64,000 nt of DNA from Flavobacteriaceae bacterium. Lineage in GTDB: Bacteria > Bacteroidota > Bacteroidia > Flavobacteriales > Flavobacteriaceae. Within the stretch, counting starts at the first letter, position 1, and every line of letters begins with the position of its first letter. The stretch is taken from contig CP031964.1 in the NCBI GenBank assembly GCA_003443635.1, positions 1,520,321 through 1,584,320 of the forward strand. Reading direction: 5' to 3'. Shown one piece after another: positions 1-9,013 of this stretch. The notes under the pieces are model-generated. The model searched no databases and was not told where the DNA came from. It saw only the letters and a list, made by a program, of their open reading frames with translations. Made by a program: the position numbers and the translations under genes.

Positions 1-1
1 A

Positions 2-1432
2 AAAAAAGCTGATTATAAAAGCAAATCTATAAAAGATGAATTAAGAGATAATCTAATTCAGAAAATAAAAAATAAAGAAGTAAGATTTAAAGGGGTTCAT
101 GGGTATGAAAACACAGTAATTCCAGAATTAGAGCGCGCCATTTTATCACGTCATAATATTAACTTACTAGGATTACGTGGTCAGGCAAAAACACGTTTAG
201 CAAGGTTGATGTTAAATTTGTTAGACGAATATATACCGGTAGTAGAAGGTTCAGAAATAAATGATGATCCATTTCAACCAATTTCGAGATATGCAGTGGA
301 GTTAATTAAAGATAAAGGCGATGAAACTCCTATTTATTGGATGCATAGGAGCGAGCGTTTTGCCGAAAAATTAGCTACACCAGATGTAACAGTAGCAGAT
401 ATAATTGGTGATGTAGATCCTATTAAAGCTGCAAATTTAAAACTGAGTTATGCAGACGATCGCGTTATTCATTATGGGATGATCCCTCGTGCTAATCGTT
501 GTATTTTTGTAATTAATGAACTTCCAGATTTACAAGCGCGAATTCAAGTAGCGTTATTTAATATTTTGCAAGAAGGAGATATTCAGATTAGAGGATTTAA
601 ATTACGATTACCTTTAGATATGCAATTTGTATTTACTGCCAATCCAGAAGATTATACTAATAGGGGTAGTATAGTTACGCCGTTAAAGGATAGAATTGGA
701 TCTCAAATACTAACTCATTATCCTGAAGACATAGAAACAGCAAAGATTATTACGCAGCAAGAAGCTAATATAAATGTCACTCAAGCAGATTTAGTCACTG
801 TTCCAGAGCTAGCAAAAGATTTGTTAGAACAAATTGTTTTTGAAGCAAGGGATAGTGAGTATGTAGATTCTAAAAGTGGAGTATCTGCTCGTTTAAGTAT
901 TACAGCATATCAAAATTTACTAAGTGGTGCAGAACGACGTGCGTTAATGTGTGGTGATAAAACAACAACACTCCGTATGAGTGATTTTGTTGGAATCATT
1001 CCAGCAATTACAGGAAAAGTAGAATTAGTTTATGAAGGTGAGCAAGAAGGAGCAAATGTTGTAGCTTTTAATTTAATTGGAGAAGCAGTTAAAAGCTTAT
1101 ATCCTGAATTTTTTCCAAAAATAGAAAAATTAGAACGCCAAGGAGAAGAAACACCTTATGATAATATAATATCTTGGTTTTTTAATAATAATGATGGATT
1201 TGAATTGTTAGATGATTTAAATGATGAAATATATCAAACAGTATTAGATAAAATAACACCTTTAGAAGAACTGTTACAAGAATATCAACCTAAAGTTTCT
1301 AAAGAAGAAAGTTATTTTGTGAAAGAGTTTGTACTTTGGGGGTTAACCGAATTTAAAAAATTAAGTAAATACAGATATTCAGAAGGTATTCAGTTTAAAG
1401 ATCCTTATGGAAGTTTTATTAATGGATTGTAG
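2..1432 (+). CDS. MoxR/magnesium-chelatase-I-like AAA+ ATPase (5' partial)
   Basis: The reading frame is open from the left edge, so the true start lies outside the window; the TTG at 206 falls after the Walker A motif and cannot be the start. Counting from the edge, Walker A is GLRGQAKT (residues 57-64). A Walker B-like stretch (CIFVINELPDL) and a sensor-1-like segment (FVFTANPEDYTNRG) follow, the order seen in MoxR/BchI-type AAA+ ATPases. These usually work as chaperone-like remodelling ATPases with a von Willebrand A partner, or as chelatase subunits; which applies here cannot be decided because no partner gene is visible. The C-terminal part is alpha-helical and acidic. The next gene converges on it with 7 bp between stops. 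Confidence 0.85.
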   Translation, partial: KKADYKSKSIKDELRDNLIQKIKNKEVRFKGVHGYENTVIPELERAILSRHNINLLGLRGQAKTRLARLMLNLLDEYIPVVEGSEINDDPFQPISRYAVELIKDKGDETPIYWMHRSERFAEKLATPDVTVADIIGDVDPIKAANLKLSYADDRVIHYGMIPRANRCIFVINELPDLQARIQVALFNILQEGDIQIRGFKLRLPLDMQFVFTANPEDYTNRGSIVTPLKDRIGSQILTHYPEDIETAKIITQQEANINVTQADLVTVPELAKDLLEQIVFEARDSEYVDSKSGVSARLSITAYQNLLSGAERRALMCGDKTTTLRMSDFVGIIPAITGKVELVYEGEQEGANVVAFNLIGEAVKSLYPEFFPKIEKLERQGEETPYDNIISWFFNNNDGFELLDDLNDEIYQTVLDKITPLEELLQEYQPKVSKEESYFVKEFVLWGLTEFKKLSKYRYSEGIQFKDPYGSFINGL

Positions 1433-1439
1433 AATTAGT

Positions 1440-2009
1440 TTATAAGTCTTTTTTTTGTTTTATAGTTTTATATGCTCTTATTTGTCTTGGTTTTAGCCAT
1501 AACCAAAAGCCACTAAACGCTAATAAGATAAGAACTAACGAGGTTATAGTGGAATAAGCTAATTTTATATTATCTGATTTGTTTTTGAATAGATAATCTA
1601 AAATAGAACCATCATGTATCATCTCTATTATATCTGCTGTACGTTGCTTATTAGATAATAATTCCCCTGTATAACAATTAATCTGTAATTCTGTAAAATG
1701 ATGCTCAAAACGTACTTTAGCAATACCTTTTGAAGGACGATAATCTATTCGGTTGATAGTGGTATCTAAATTTAAGTTTTTTACAAATCGAATTGCATTT
1801 TCTTGAATTTTACTTAATGATATAGTAGGTTGATTAACTTGAGTTATTTTTTGAGAAGGAGGAGATAGTTTTAATTCACTTTTCCAAGCTAATAATAATC
1901 CAGTAACACCAAGTAAAAACATAAAAACTATCATAGGTACGGCTATGTATTTGTGAAATTTCCTGTAGAAACGTGTACGTTTAGCGAGATGTCTTACTTT
2001 ATTATCCAA
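1440..2009 (-). CDS. PepSY-associated membrane protein
   Basis: A 189-residue inner-membrane protein with two helices: residues about 22-42 (IAVPMIVFMFLLGVTGLLLAW) and about 150-172 (STITSLVLILLAFSGFWLWL). Between them lies a PepSY-like periplasmic region with conserved features such as INRIDYRPSKGIAKVRFE and NCYTGELL. This is the short form of the PepSY-TM family, which often accompanies iron uptake or cytochrome/reductase genes; the substrate is unknown. The frame starts with TTG (minus strand, 2009) and has an in-frame stop just upstream, so TTG or the later Met26 must be used. No operon partner is evident: the next gene upstream is separated by about 65 bp and belongs to another family. 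Confidence 0.75.
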   Translation of the reverse strand: MDNKVRHLAKRTRFYRKFHKYIAVPMIVFMFLLGVTGLLLAWKSELKLSPPSQKITQVNQPTISLSKIQENAIRFVKNLNLDTTINRIDYRPSKGIAKVRFEHHFTELQINCYTGELLSNKQRTADIIEMIHDGSILDYLFKNKSDNIKLAYSTITSLVLILLAFSGFWLWLKPRQIRAYKTIKQKKDL

Positions 2010-2075
2010 TTGGGGTTAAATTATAAGGCTCGAAAGTATAAAAATTTATTGATGAAGTCATAAACGATTAATTAA

Positions 2076-4421
2076 TTATTTAATATCAGGGATATTAATA
2101 GAAATAACTTCGGAAATTAGATCACCAGTATCACTCATCCCTTCGATATAAAAACGAATGGTTTCTTGTTCATGATCAGGAATTATTATAGTTTGCGTTT
2201 CATGTTCTAAAGTAATATCAGGAATCCAATGTATAGTTCCATATTTTTTATAGACTGGAGAATTAAAAGAGTTATATTTAGGAGTATAAAATTCTTTATA
2301 GGGTTTAAATCCTTTTTTTACTTTTTTTAAAGATACTGTTGTAGATATATTCTTTCCTGGTATTATTTTTTTTGTAAAAATTTCTATTACCCCGTTTTGA
2401 CCATTTCTTCCAAACTTAATATTATTGATTCTATTTTTATTTAAATAAAGCTTTTCAATTTCTTTCATAGATAATGAATTTACAATACCACCATCTGGAA
2501 ATACTGCACCATTTAAAACTAACAATTGAGGTCTTTGACTTCCTCTTATAAAACGTGTTACGCTAGTTATACCCCTATTATTTGTTCTAATATTATAACC
2601 ATTTTGTCTAAGAAAATTTACAAGAGTAAATTTAGTGTCATCTTCTTGAATATATACTACATCATTGAATGCTCTTTCTATTCTTTTTTGTTTTTCTGCT
2701 TTAGAGAGAATAAGTATTTCATCAAGTGTAATAGTTTTATCAGTTATTAAACCCTTAAGGTTGATACTGTTTAAAGGTGTTTTGGATAATTTTATTTTAT
2801 TTTTTATTTTTTCTAAATTTATTTTATCAGATGAACTATTAATAATTAACTGTGTGTTTAATTCAGGTTTTTCTTTAATTTTTCTCTCTGAAGCAAAAGT
2901 AAATTTAATGATTTCATTTGTTTCAGGATACAAGTTTGGTATTGAAAATGTGAATGTAGAATCAACTTCTATAAATTGAGAAGTACTATTTTTAAAAGGG
3001 AAAAGATATAATGTTTTTAGAGTATCATATTTACGATGAGGCTTTAGATTTCCTTTTAAAGTTAATCCATTTTCAAATTTAAAAATTGCTTTCGGTTTTT
3101 GATTAAAGATATTAAACCATCTATACCTGCTCCACCCTTGAGTTAATAATAACAAATCCAAATCATGTTTTTTTCGTCTATTAATATTTGTAAAGTAATA
3201 CCTAGAATTCTCCACATTCCCTTTTAAATAAGGAAGGAGTTTAAAATTAGAAATAATATTATCTGAATGATTATAAGCTTTAGTATCATAAGGTAAAACA
3301 GAAATACTTAAATTATAATATATTGATTCATTTTGAGGTAATGATAAGTTTAATTGAATAGAATCATTAACCTTTTGTTCATAAACTAATCTTATTTTTT
3401 TATTTTTTTGCCTATGATTGTAAATTAACCGTTCAGCAATAGGTTGTTGTTTATCATTAATAAGTGTAAGGATATTGATACCTTCAAACAATTCTGTTCT
3501 TGGGATTGATATATTACTACTTGTATTATTATTTAAATTAACATTAAAACTTTTAGATATACCATTTTTGTGAATCAAAACTTTAAAAATAGAATCTATG
3601 GTTTTAATAGTTTTATTTACACTAATAATGATTTTATCACCATGGGCATTTATAACATTAATATTTGCGCCAATGTTTTGCGGTACTGATAATAATTTAT
3701 TTATAGTTTGTCCATTACCTAATTTTGCAATTACCTGATATGATTTTCCAATTTTATATGTCAATTGAAATTTACCTAATCCGAAAGAATTTGTTTTAAA
3801 ACTGGTTATGTGATTTTGATCTTGATCAAGAACTTGACCTTCATTAATTTCAACACCTTCGCCTTTAGAATTAATTACTTTTACTCCAATAGTATTTTTT
3901 ATGCCTAATAAAGCATACCCACTTTCTGGAAGTAATTGGAGGTCATAGATACTATCAGTTAATGTTGTTTTTGAAAATTTATCTTTATCATTTATTATTC
4001 TAATTTCTGCAGAATAAGTGTCATCTTCAATAAAATTTCTCATCCAATATGTAGAAGCTTTGACGTAATACTTTCCAGTAGTAAGTGTACTATCAATTTC
4101 AAAATTACCTCTTAATAACCCTTCATAGCCTAAAAATAAATCGTTTTTAATTTGATTACCACTTTCATCATATAGTCCAACATAAATATTAGAAGTTTTG
4201 ATAGTAGGCTTATTATTTTTTCTATCATATATATAACCTTTAAACCAAATATCTTCACCAAAAACATAGTCACTTTTGTTTAAATGTAAATAAACAGATT
4301 CTCTTGGAAGCTCAAAATATTGAGCATAATCTTTCTCAATATTTTGTTGGGCAATAATGCTAGAAGAGCTAAAGGTTATAAAAAGAACTATTAGTATACT
4401 TAATGGGGAAGAAAATCTCAT
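2076..4421 (-). CDS. Exported MG2/plug-domain-like protein, paralog A
   Basis: A 781-residue exported protein with an N-terminal signal peptide (residues 1-24, ending SSIIAQQ). The next part has the Bacteroidota MG2-like domain seen in many uncharacterised surface proteins: LPRESVYLHLNKSDYVFGEDIWFKGYI, then a second beta-rich domain with GYEGLLRGNFEIDS. Around residues 600-690 is a region resembling a TonB-receptor plug (FLRQNGYNIRT, PQLLVLNGAVFPDGG, GQNGVIEIFTKK), but no beta-barrel follows. The C-terminal 70 residues (KGFKPYKEFYTPKY to GMSDTGDLISEV) are strongly shared with the neighbouring paralog. Function is unknown; periplasmic or outer-membrane placement is inferred from the signal peptide and family. 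Tandem with the next gene, 59 bp apart. Confidence 0.7.
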   Translation of the reverse strand: MRFSSPLSILIVLFITFSSSSIIAQQNIEKDYAQYFELPRESVYLHLNKSDYVFGEDIWFKGYIYDRKNNKPTIKTSNIYVGLYDESGNQIKNDLFLGYEGLLRGNFEIDSTLTTGKYYVKASTYWMRNFIEDDTYSAEIRIINDKDKFSKTTLTDSIYDLQLLPESGYALLGIKNTIGVKVINSKGEGVEINEGQVLDQDQNHITSFKTNSFGLGKFQLTYKIGKSYQVIAKLGNGQTINKLLSVPQNIGANINVINAHGDKIIISVNKTIKTIDSIFKVLIHKNGISKSFNVNLNNNTSSNISIPRTELFEGINILTLINDKQQPIAERLIYNHRQKNKKIRLVYEQKVNDSIQLNLSLPQNESIYYNLSISVLPYDTKAYNHSDNIISNFKLLPYLKGNVENSRYYFTNINRRKKHDLDLLLLTQGWSRYRWFNIFNQKPKAIFKFENGLTLKGNLKPHRKYDTLKTLYLFPFKNSTSQFIEVDSTFTFSIPNLYPETNEIIKFTFASERKIKEKPELNTQLIINSSSDKINLEKIKNKIKLSKTPLNSINLKGLITDKTITLDEILILSKAEKQKRIERAFNDVVYIQEDDTKFTLVNFLRQNGYNIRTNNRGITSVTRFIRGSQRPQLLVLNGAVFPDGGIVNSLSMKEIEKLYLNKNRINNIKFGRNGQNGVIEIFTKKIIPGKNISTTVSLKKVKKGFKPYKEFYTPKYNSFNSPVYKKYGTIHWIPDITLEHETQTIIIPDHEQETIRFYIEGMSDTGDLISEVISINIPDIK
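2101..2148 (-). repeat. 48-bp perfect direct repeat, copy 1 (3' end of paralog A)
   Basis: These 48 bases are identical to 4506-4553. They encode 16 residues (IEGMSDTGDLISEVIS) near the C-terminus of both tandem paralogs. Seven further bases on one side match with a single difference. Identity including third codon positions contrasts with the clearly diverged rest of the two genes, which fits local gene conversion or strong nucleotide-level constraint. Confidence 0.9.
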
Positions 4422-4480
4422 AAAATGTTTTATATTTTATGTAAGACTATAAAAAATAAATTTACCCTTAAAAAAAGTAA

Positions 4481-6862
4481 TTATTTATCGCTTGGTATAT
4501 TAACAGAAATAACTTCGGAAATTAGATCACCAGTATCACTCATCCCTTCGATAAAAAATTTCATAGAATTTTGCTTGAGATCTGGTATTTTAAATCTTTG
4601 TTTACCACTAACAATAATATCTGAAAACCAATGAATAACCCCATGTTTTTTATAAGTTGATGAACCATAAAATGAATACTTAGGGTTATAAAATTCTTGA
4701 TATTGCTTAAACCCTTTTTTTGTTTTAATTGAATAAAGAGATAAATCTTTAGATCGATTTACTTTTGGTAATGGGAATTTGCTAGTGTAAATATTTATTG
4801 CGCCACTATATGGCGAAAGATAATCTTTAGATAAAGCGTATTGATCAAAAAGAATTTCGTCAATAAGATTAATTTCTATTGACGTAAGAATACTTAAATC
4901 ATTTAATGGAGTATCGTTTATATAAATTGCAGGACCTTTAGATCCAGGGTTTATACTAGATTTAGGTGTAATGATAGAAATACTATTTGTACTTTTATCT
5001 TCATTCACAATAAAACCATTATTACGTATTAACTCAATTACGCTTGTGTTTGCATAATCTATATTCTCAATAATAATACTTTTACCTCTTCTTAAGCGCT
5101 CCTTTTTTAAAACACCATCTTGTTCTAATTCAATGAAAGCATCTTCAAGAAATATATTATTATTTTGTATTAAAGTATTTAGTGAAGCAACACTAAATTC
5201 AGTACTAATAATGTTTGTACGATTTCTAACTGTATTAATATTTATTTTAGTATTATTTGAATTCAAATAATTTAACTTGTGTGTTACAGTAGGAAAGGTT
5301 TCTAATTTAGTATTCTTACTTTTTTTAAGCTTAAAAGAAAGCCTAATTAATTCGTTTGTTTCTGGAAAAATATTATTGAGTTTAAAAGCATTACTTGTAT
5401 CTATTTTTGTGATTTGAGGAGGGCTATTTCTCAAGCCTGAAAAGTAAATAGAATTCCCTTTTCTGTTTTTAGAAAGATTACCAGTTAAACTTAAACCATA
5501 TTCAAATTTAAACCTTTGTTTGGGCTTATTATTAAAAATATTATCCCAAGAGTAACGACTCCAACCCTGTGTTAGTAGCAATAGATCTAAATCATATTTT
5601 TTCTTCCTATTAACATCTGTGAAATAATGAATTGGGTTTTCTACATATCCTTTTAAATAGGGTAGAAGTTTAAAGTTGGAGATGATATTATCAGAGTGAT
5701 TGTAAGATTCTGTTGCAAAAGGTAAAACTGATATACTTAAATTATAATAATTTGCAACTTGACCTGAAATGGATAAATTAAATCGTAAAGAATCTTTTAC
5801 TTTTTTATTATAAACCAAATTGATTTTTTTAGAACTAATGTTGCCTTTGTAGTTATATATTAATCGTTCTGCTATAGGTATATTTTGTGAATTAAATAAT
5901 GTTAAAATATTAATTCCTTTGAACAAGTTATTTCTAGAAATAGAAATACTGGTATTTAATTGATCTTTAAATTTAATAGAAACAGATTTGGATAAACCAT
6001 CTTTGTGGATGAGTAGTTTAAAATTATTATCAATAATTGTTGCTGTTTTATTAATAGAGATTACTACTTTTTTATCTAAAGAGTTTTGAACATTAAAATT
6101 AACCCCTTTAGTATTAGGTTGAGGTAATTTTTGAGTTATCTCTTGTCCGTTATCTAATTTTATTAATGCTGTATATGTTTTATCTTTTTCGTAAAAAATA
6201 GAAAAATTACCTAACCCTAGTGTGTTGGTTTTAAATGAACTAATTTCAATATTATCATTGTCAAGAATCCTACCCTGTACTATTTTTACTCCTTTGCCTT
6301 GAGAATTTATGATTTTTACGCCAAGATTATTTTTCATTCCAATAAGCGCATGACCACTTTCTGGCAGGAATTGGACATCATAATCATTAGATGGTATTAT
6401 TGAAATATTTTTAGAGTCAATCGGGGTTTCATTAATAATATATATTTCTGTAGTATATGCATCATCTTCAGAAAAGTTTTTCATCCAATTAGTATACGCT
6501 CTTATAAAATATTTTCCAGTTATCAAATCGTTATCGATAGTGAAATTGCCTCTTAAAAAACCATTATAACCTAAAAATAAATCACTTTTTACTAGCTTCC
6601 CATTTTCGTCATAGATGTCAACATATATGTTTGAAGTAACGTTGGCAGGAATATCGTTTCTACGATCATAAACATAACCTTTAAACCATATTTCTTCACC
6701 ATAAACATATTCACTTTTATTGAAATGTAAATAAATTGCTTCTCTTGGAAGCTCAAAATATTTTGAATAATGACTTTCTATATAAGTTTTAGAATTAGAG
6801 TTTTGACTAAAAGTAGAAATAGAAATAAGTGTAGTAAAGTAAATGAGTAATTGTTTTGTCAT
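4481..6862 (-). CDS. Exported MG2/plug-domain-like protein, paralog B
   Basis: A 793-residue exported protein, the tandem paralog of the gene at 2076-4421, with the same architecture: signal peptide (residues 1-19, ending ISTFSQ), MG2-like domain (LPREAIYLHFNKSEYVYGEEIWFKGYV), second beta domain (GYNGFLRGNFTID), central core with near-identical landmarks such as LPYLKGYVENP and LLLLTQGWSRYSW, and a degenerate plug-like region (PAIYINDTPLNDLS). The plug-like part is the most diverged between the copies, and the C-terminal 70 residues the least. No function is known. The two genes probably form one transcription unit reading leftward, with paralog B first. Expression as a surface or periplasmic pair is inferred. 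Confidence 0.7.
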   Translation of the reverse strand: MTKQLLIYFTTLISISTFSQNSNSKTYIESHYSKYFELPREAIYLHFNKSEYVYGEEIWFKGYVYDRRNDIPANVTSNIYVDIYDENGKLVKSDLFLGYNGFLRGNFTIDNDLITGKYFIRAYTNWMKNFSEDDAYTTEIYIINETPIDSKNISIIPSNDYDVQFLPESGHALIGMKNNLGVKIINSQGKGVKIVQGRILDNDNIEISSFKTNTLGLGNFSIFYEKDKTYTALIKLDNGQEITQKLPQPNTKGVNFNVQNSLDKKVVISINKTATIIDNNFKLLIHKDGLSKSVSIKFKDQLNTSISISRNNLFKGINILTLFNSQNIPIAERLIYNYKGNISSKKINLVYNKKVKDSLRFNLSISGQVANYYNLSISVLPFATESYNHSDNIISNFKLLPYLKGYVENPIHYFTDVNRKKKYDLDLLLLTQGWSRYSWDNIFNNKPKQRFKFEYGLSLTGNLSKNRKGNSIYFSGLRNSPPQITKIDTSNAFKLNNIFPETNELIRLSFKLKKSKNTKLETFPTVTHKLNYLNSNNTKININTVRNRTNIISTEFSVASLNTLIQNNNIFLEDAFIELEQDGVLKKERLRRGKSIIIENIDYANTSVIELIRNNGFIVNEDKSTNSISIITPKSSINPGSKGPAIYINDTPLNDLSILTSIEINLIDEILFDQYALSKDYLSPYSGAINIYTSKFPLPKVNRSKDLSLYSIKTKKGFKQYQEFYNPKYSFYGSSTYKKHGVIHWFSDIIVSGKQRFKIPDLKQNSMKFFIEGMSDTGDLISEVISVNIPSDK
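4506..4553 (-). repeat. 48-bp perfect direct repeat, copy 2 (3' end of paralog B)
   Basis: Second copy of the 48-base identical segment at 2101-2148, at the equivalent codon positions of the paralogous gene. Confidence 0.9.
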
Positions 6863-6934
6863 TTGATGGTATAAATAATAAAGCTAGTTATCAAAAATCA
6901 TTCCTAATTTTTAATATAAACCCTTAAAAAATGT

Positions 6935-7510
6935 TTATCTAGTCGCTCGCTGTTTTATATTTTGTTCACAAAACTGTATAATGCTTTTTATACGTTTCAC
7001 TCTTGTTTCTGCTCGCTTTGCTTGATTTAACCAATATAAATATCCTTTTCTATAAGAAGGAGCAAAATTTTTGTAATTGTTAAAGGCAATTGGATTCTCA
7101 TTAAAGGCGAATTGCAAATCTTCAGGGATTACTAATTTTTCAACATCATCCAAGCTAGTCCAAGAACCATCTTTTTTAGCTGCTTCAATTTTCACTAAGC
7201 CTGATTTATGCATCCGTTTTGATGCAATTAATTCTTTTATATATTTTTTGTTTAAAGCACTCCATACGCTTTTAGGTTTTCGAGGAGAAAAATATTGTAC
7301 ACGAGATTCTTCGTCTAATTTTTTAACAGTGGAATCTATCCATCCAAAACAGATGGCTTCTTGTACTGCTTCTTCCCAACGCATACTTTCTTTAGAGCTA
7401 CTTACTTTATAAAGTATTAATTGAATTCCAGTAGTTGTATTATGGTTGTCAATTAACCATTGTCGCCATTCGTCTCTGTTTTTTAAATATAGTCGAGGTG
7501 CTTTTGTCAA
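6935..7510 (-). CDS. YdeI/OmdA-family protein
   Basis: A 191-residue soluble protein of the YdeI/OmpD-associated (bacteriocin-protection) family. Recognisable landmarks are the N-terminal NRDEWRQWLIDNH, then EEAVQEAICFGWIDSTVK, the YFSPRKPKSVWSALN segment, and the C-terminal helical OmdA-like part (YKNFAPSYRKGYLYWLNQAKRAETRVKRI). Length is usual for the family. The name comes from enterobacterial work on antimicrobial-peptide tolerance; a role here is not shown by the sequence. The frame begins with TTG at 7510 and no in-frame ATG lies between it and an upstream stop, so a TTG start is likely. It stands alone, downstream of a hairpin at 7524-7572. Confidence 0.8.
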   Translation of the reverse strand: MTKAPRLYLKNRDEWRQWLIDNHNTTTGIQLILYKVSSSKESMRWEEAVQEAICFGWIDSTVKKLDEESRVQYFSPRKPKSVWSALNKKYIKELIASKRMHKSGLVKIEAAKKDGSWTSLDDVEKLVIPEDLQFAFNENPIAFNNYKNFAPSYRKGYLYWLNQAKRAETRVKRIKSIIQFCEQNIKQRATR

Positions 7511-7523
7511 AACGTTATAAAAA

Positions 7524-7572
7524 TTTAATTCCCTAGGATGAAACGACTAAGGTAACATTTTAGGGAATTAAA
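7524..7572 (-). terminator. 12-bp inverted repeat with 25-nt loop, probable terminator of the M28 gene
   Basis: TTTAATTCCCTA (7524-7535) is perfectly complementary to TAGGGAATTAAA (7561-7572). On the minus strand the stem is followed by a short T run, and it lies just past the stop of the M28 gene and before the YdeI-like gene. The loop is long for an intrinsic terminator, so an operator or RNA structure is also possible. Confidence 0.45.
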
Positions 7573-7593
7573 AATAAAATTATAATCTAACTA

Positions 7594-8925
7594 TTATCTA
7601 AATGTTCTGCTAGGAAAGACAACCATACTCTCGTGTCCATCTTTTCCAACTGATGCAATACCAAAGAAATAATTATCTAATACAATTCCTTTTAATACAA
7701 ATTCAGAAACATCACCTACATAACGACTATGATCCCAAGTTGGAGATGTTGTATCTCTCCAATAGATTTTATAACCCACAGCACCATCTACTTTATTCCA
7801 TTTAAATTTAGCTGATGGTTGAACAATACCTCCAATGGCTACATTAGCCGGAGGAGGAGGAGCAATTGCTAAACTCGCTAAGTTAATTGCATTAACGGCA
7901 GTTAATTTTTTGGCATATCCAAAATTAACATGCTCAAAAGTATCTCCATAATTAATTCCGTTTTCAGTACGAATATCTTGATGTTGTTGTGTATAGTTTT
8001 CGTGAGATTCCATAATACGAACTCCTGCAAATCCAAGATCATTAAATGGACGATGATGACCACCACGACCAAAACGATCTAAACGATAAATCATTCTAGG
8101 TTTCATTTCTGGCATATAAGTTTTTACATTTTTATGAATATATCGTGCCATTTGTCTTGAAATTCCATCAACTTCTCCACCTTGAAAACGACGTCTTCGT
8201 CTTGCTTGCTCAGATTCGTTTGCTGGTACTGGTTCTGAGAAAATTCTAAACTCACGATTATCAATTACACCATCAACACCTTGTATGTTTCCAATCATAT
8301 CATTATTCATAATACCTATAATATCCCAACCTTTTTCTTTAGCATAATTAGCCAATCCTTGCCCGCCAAAAAGTCCTTGTTCTTCTCCTGATAGTCCTAC
8401 ATAAATAATACTACTTTCAAACTTGTATTTGCTTAATACACGAGCGGCTTCAATAGTTCCTGCCATACCAGAAGCATTATCATTTGCTCCAGGCGAATCA
8501 GATGTAAAATTAGTAGCATTTGATACTCTAGAATCTATATCACCACTCATCATTACAAAACGATTAGGGTATTTTGTACCACGTTGTATAGCAACTACAT
8601 TAGTGATTACAACATCGTGAACAATACGAGCATTAGCTCCTTTTTTGACCAAATTATTTTGATTAATGACTTCTAGGCAGTTATTACAGTTTTTAGAAAT
8701 ACTCTCAAATTCAGATTTTATCCAACGTCTAGCTGCCCCAATACCTCGAGTATTCGAAACAGTATCACTTAATGTGTGTCTTGTTCCAAAGTTTACTAAC
8801 GTTTGTACATCTGCTTTAATACGATCTGCTGAAACAGCATCTATAATATCATAAATTTTTTGATCTGTTTGGGCTTGAAGTACACTGCAACATACAATGG
8901 CAGTAATGAGTAATAGTTGTTTCAT
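7594..8925 (-). CDS. Secreted M28-family metallopeptidase with C-terminal Fn3-like domain
   Basis: A 443-residue exported zinc aminopeptidase-like enzyme. A signal peptide (residues 1-19, ending SVLQAQ) is followed by the M28 domain. Expected metal and catalytic positions: D131 in SGDIDSR, D149 in PGANDNASG, E181-E182 in LSGEEQGLFGG, D209 in MNNDMIG and a late His in ESHENYTQQHQ. The first zinc ligand, His in most M28 enzymes (GHYDS), is Asp129 here; I believe GDIDSR occurs as a subfamily variant, so this does not mean the enzyme is dead. Residues about 350-443 look like a fibronectin III module (PSAKFKWNKVDGAVGYKIYWRD). Likely periplasmic or secreted peptide scavenging. Transcribed alone or with the DUF6265 gene upstream (88 bp). 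Confidence 0.88.
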   Translation of the reverse strand: MKQLLLITAIVCCSVLQAQTDQKIYDIIDAVSADRIKADVQTLVNFGTRHTLSDTVSNTRGIGAARRWIKSEFESISKNCNNCLEVINQNNLVKKGANARIVHDVVITNVVAIQRGTKYPNRFVMMSGDIDSRVSNATNFTSDSPGANDNASGMAGTIEAARVLSKYKFESSIIYVGLSGEEQGLFGGQGLANYAKEKGWDIIGIMNNDMIGNIQGVDGVIDNREFRIFSEPVPANESEQARRRRRFQGGEVDGISRQMARYIHKNVKTYMPEMKPRMIYRLDRFGRGGHHRPFNDLGFAGVRIMESHENYTQQHQDIRTENGINYGDTFEHVNFGYAKKLTAVNAINLASLAIAPPPPANVAIGGIVQPSAKFKWNKVDGAVGYKIYWRDTTSPTWDHSRYVGDVSEFVLKGIVLDNYFFGIASVGKDGHESMVVFPSRTFR

Positions 8926-9013
8926 TTTTTAATTTTAATGATTAATACAATTGATAAAAATAGTTTTTTTGAATTTATAAGTGTTAAAAAAAATGTTAAT
9001 TGCTTAGAAAGAT

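Noticed and set aside
206..211. TTG start for the first gene
   Set aside because: The frame is open to the window edge and the Walker A motif lies upstream of this codon, so the gene is 5'-truncated by the window.
2665..2979. Plus-strand ORF opposite paralog A, and similar antisense frames (for example 7077-7412, 26738-27070, 37174-37512)
   Set aside because: They lie fully inside well-supported genes, show no family pattern and arise from AT-rich composition.
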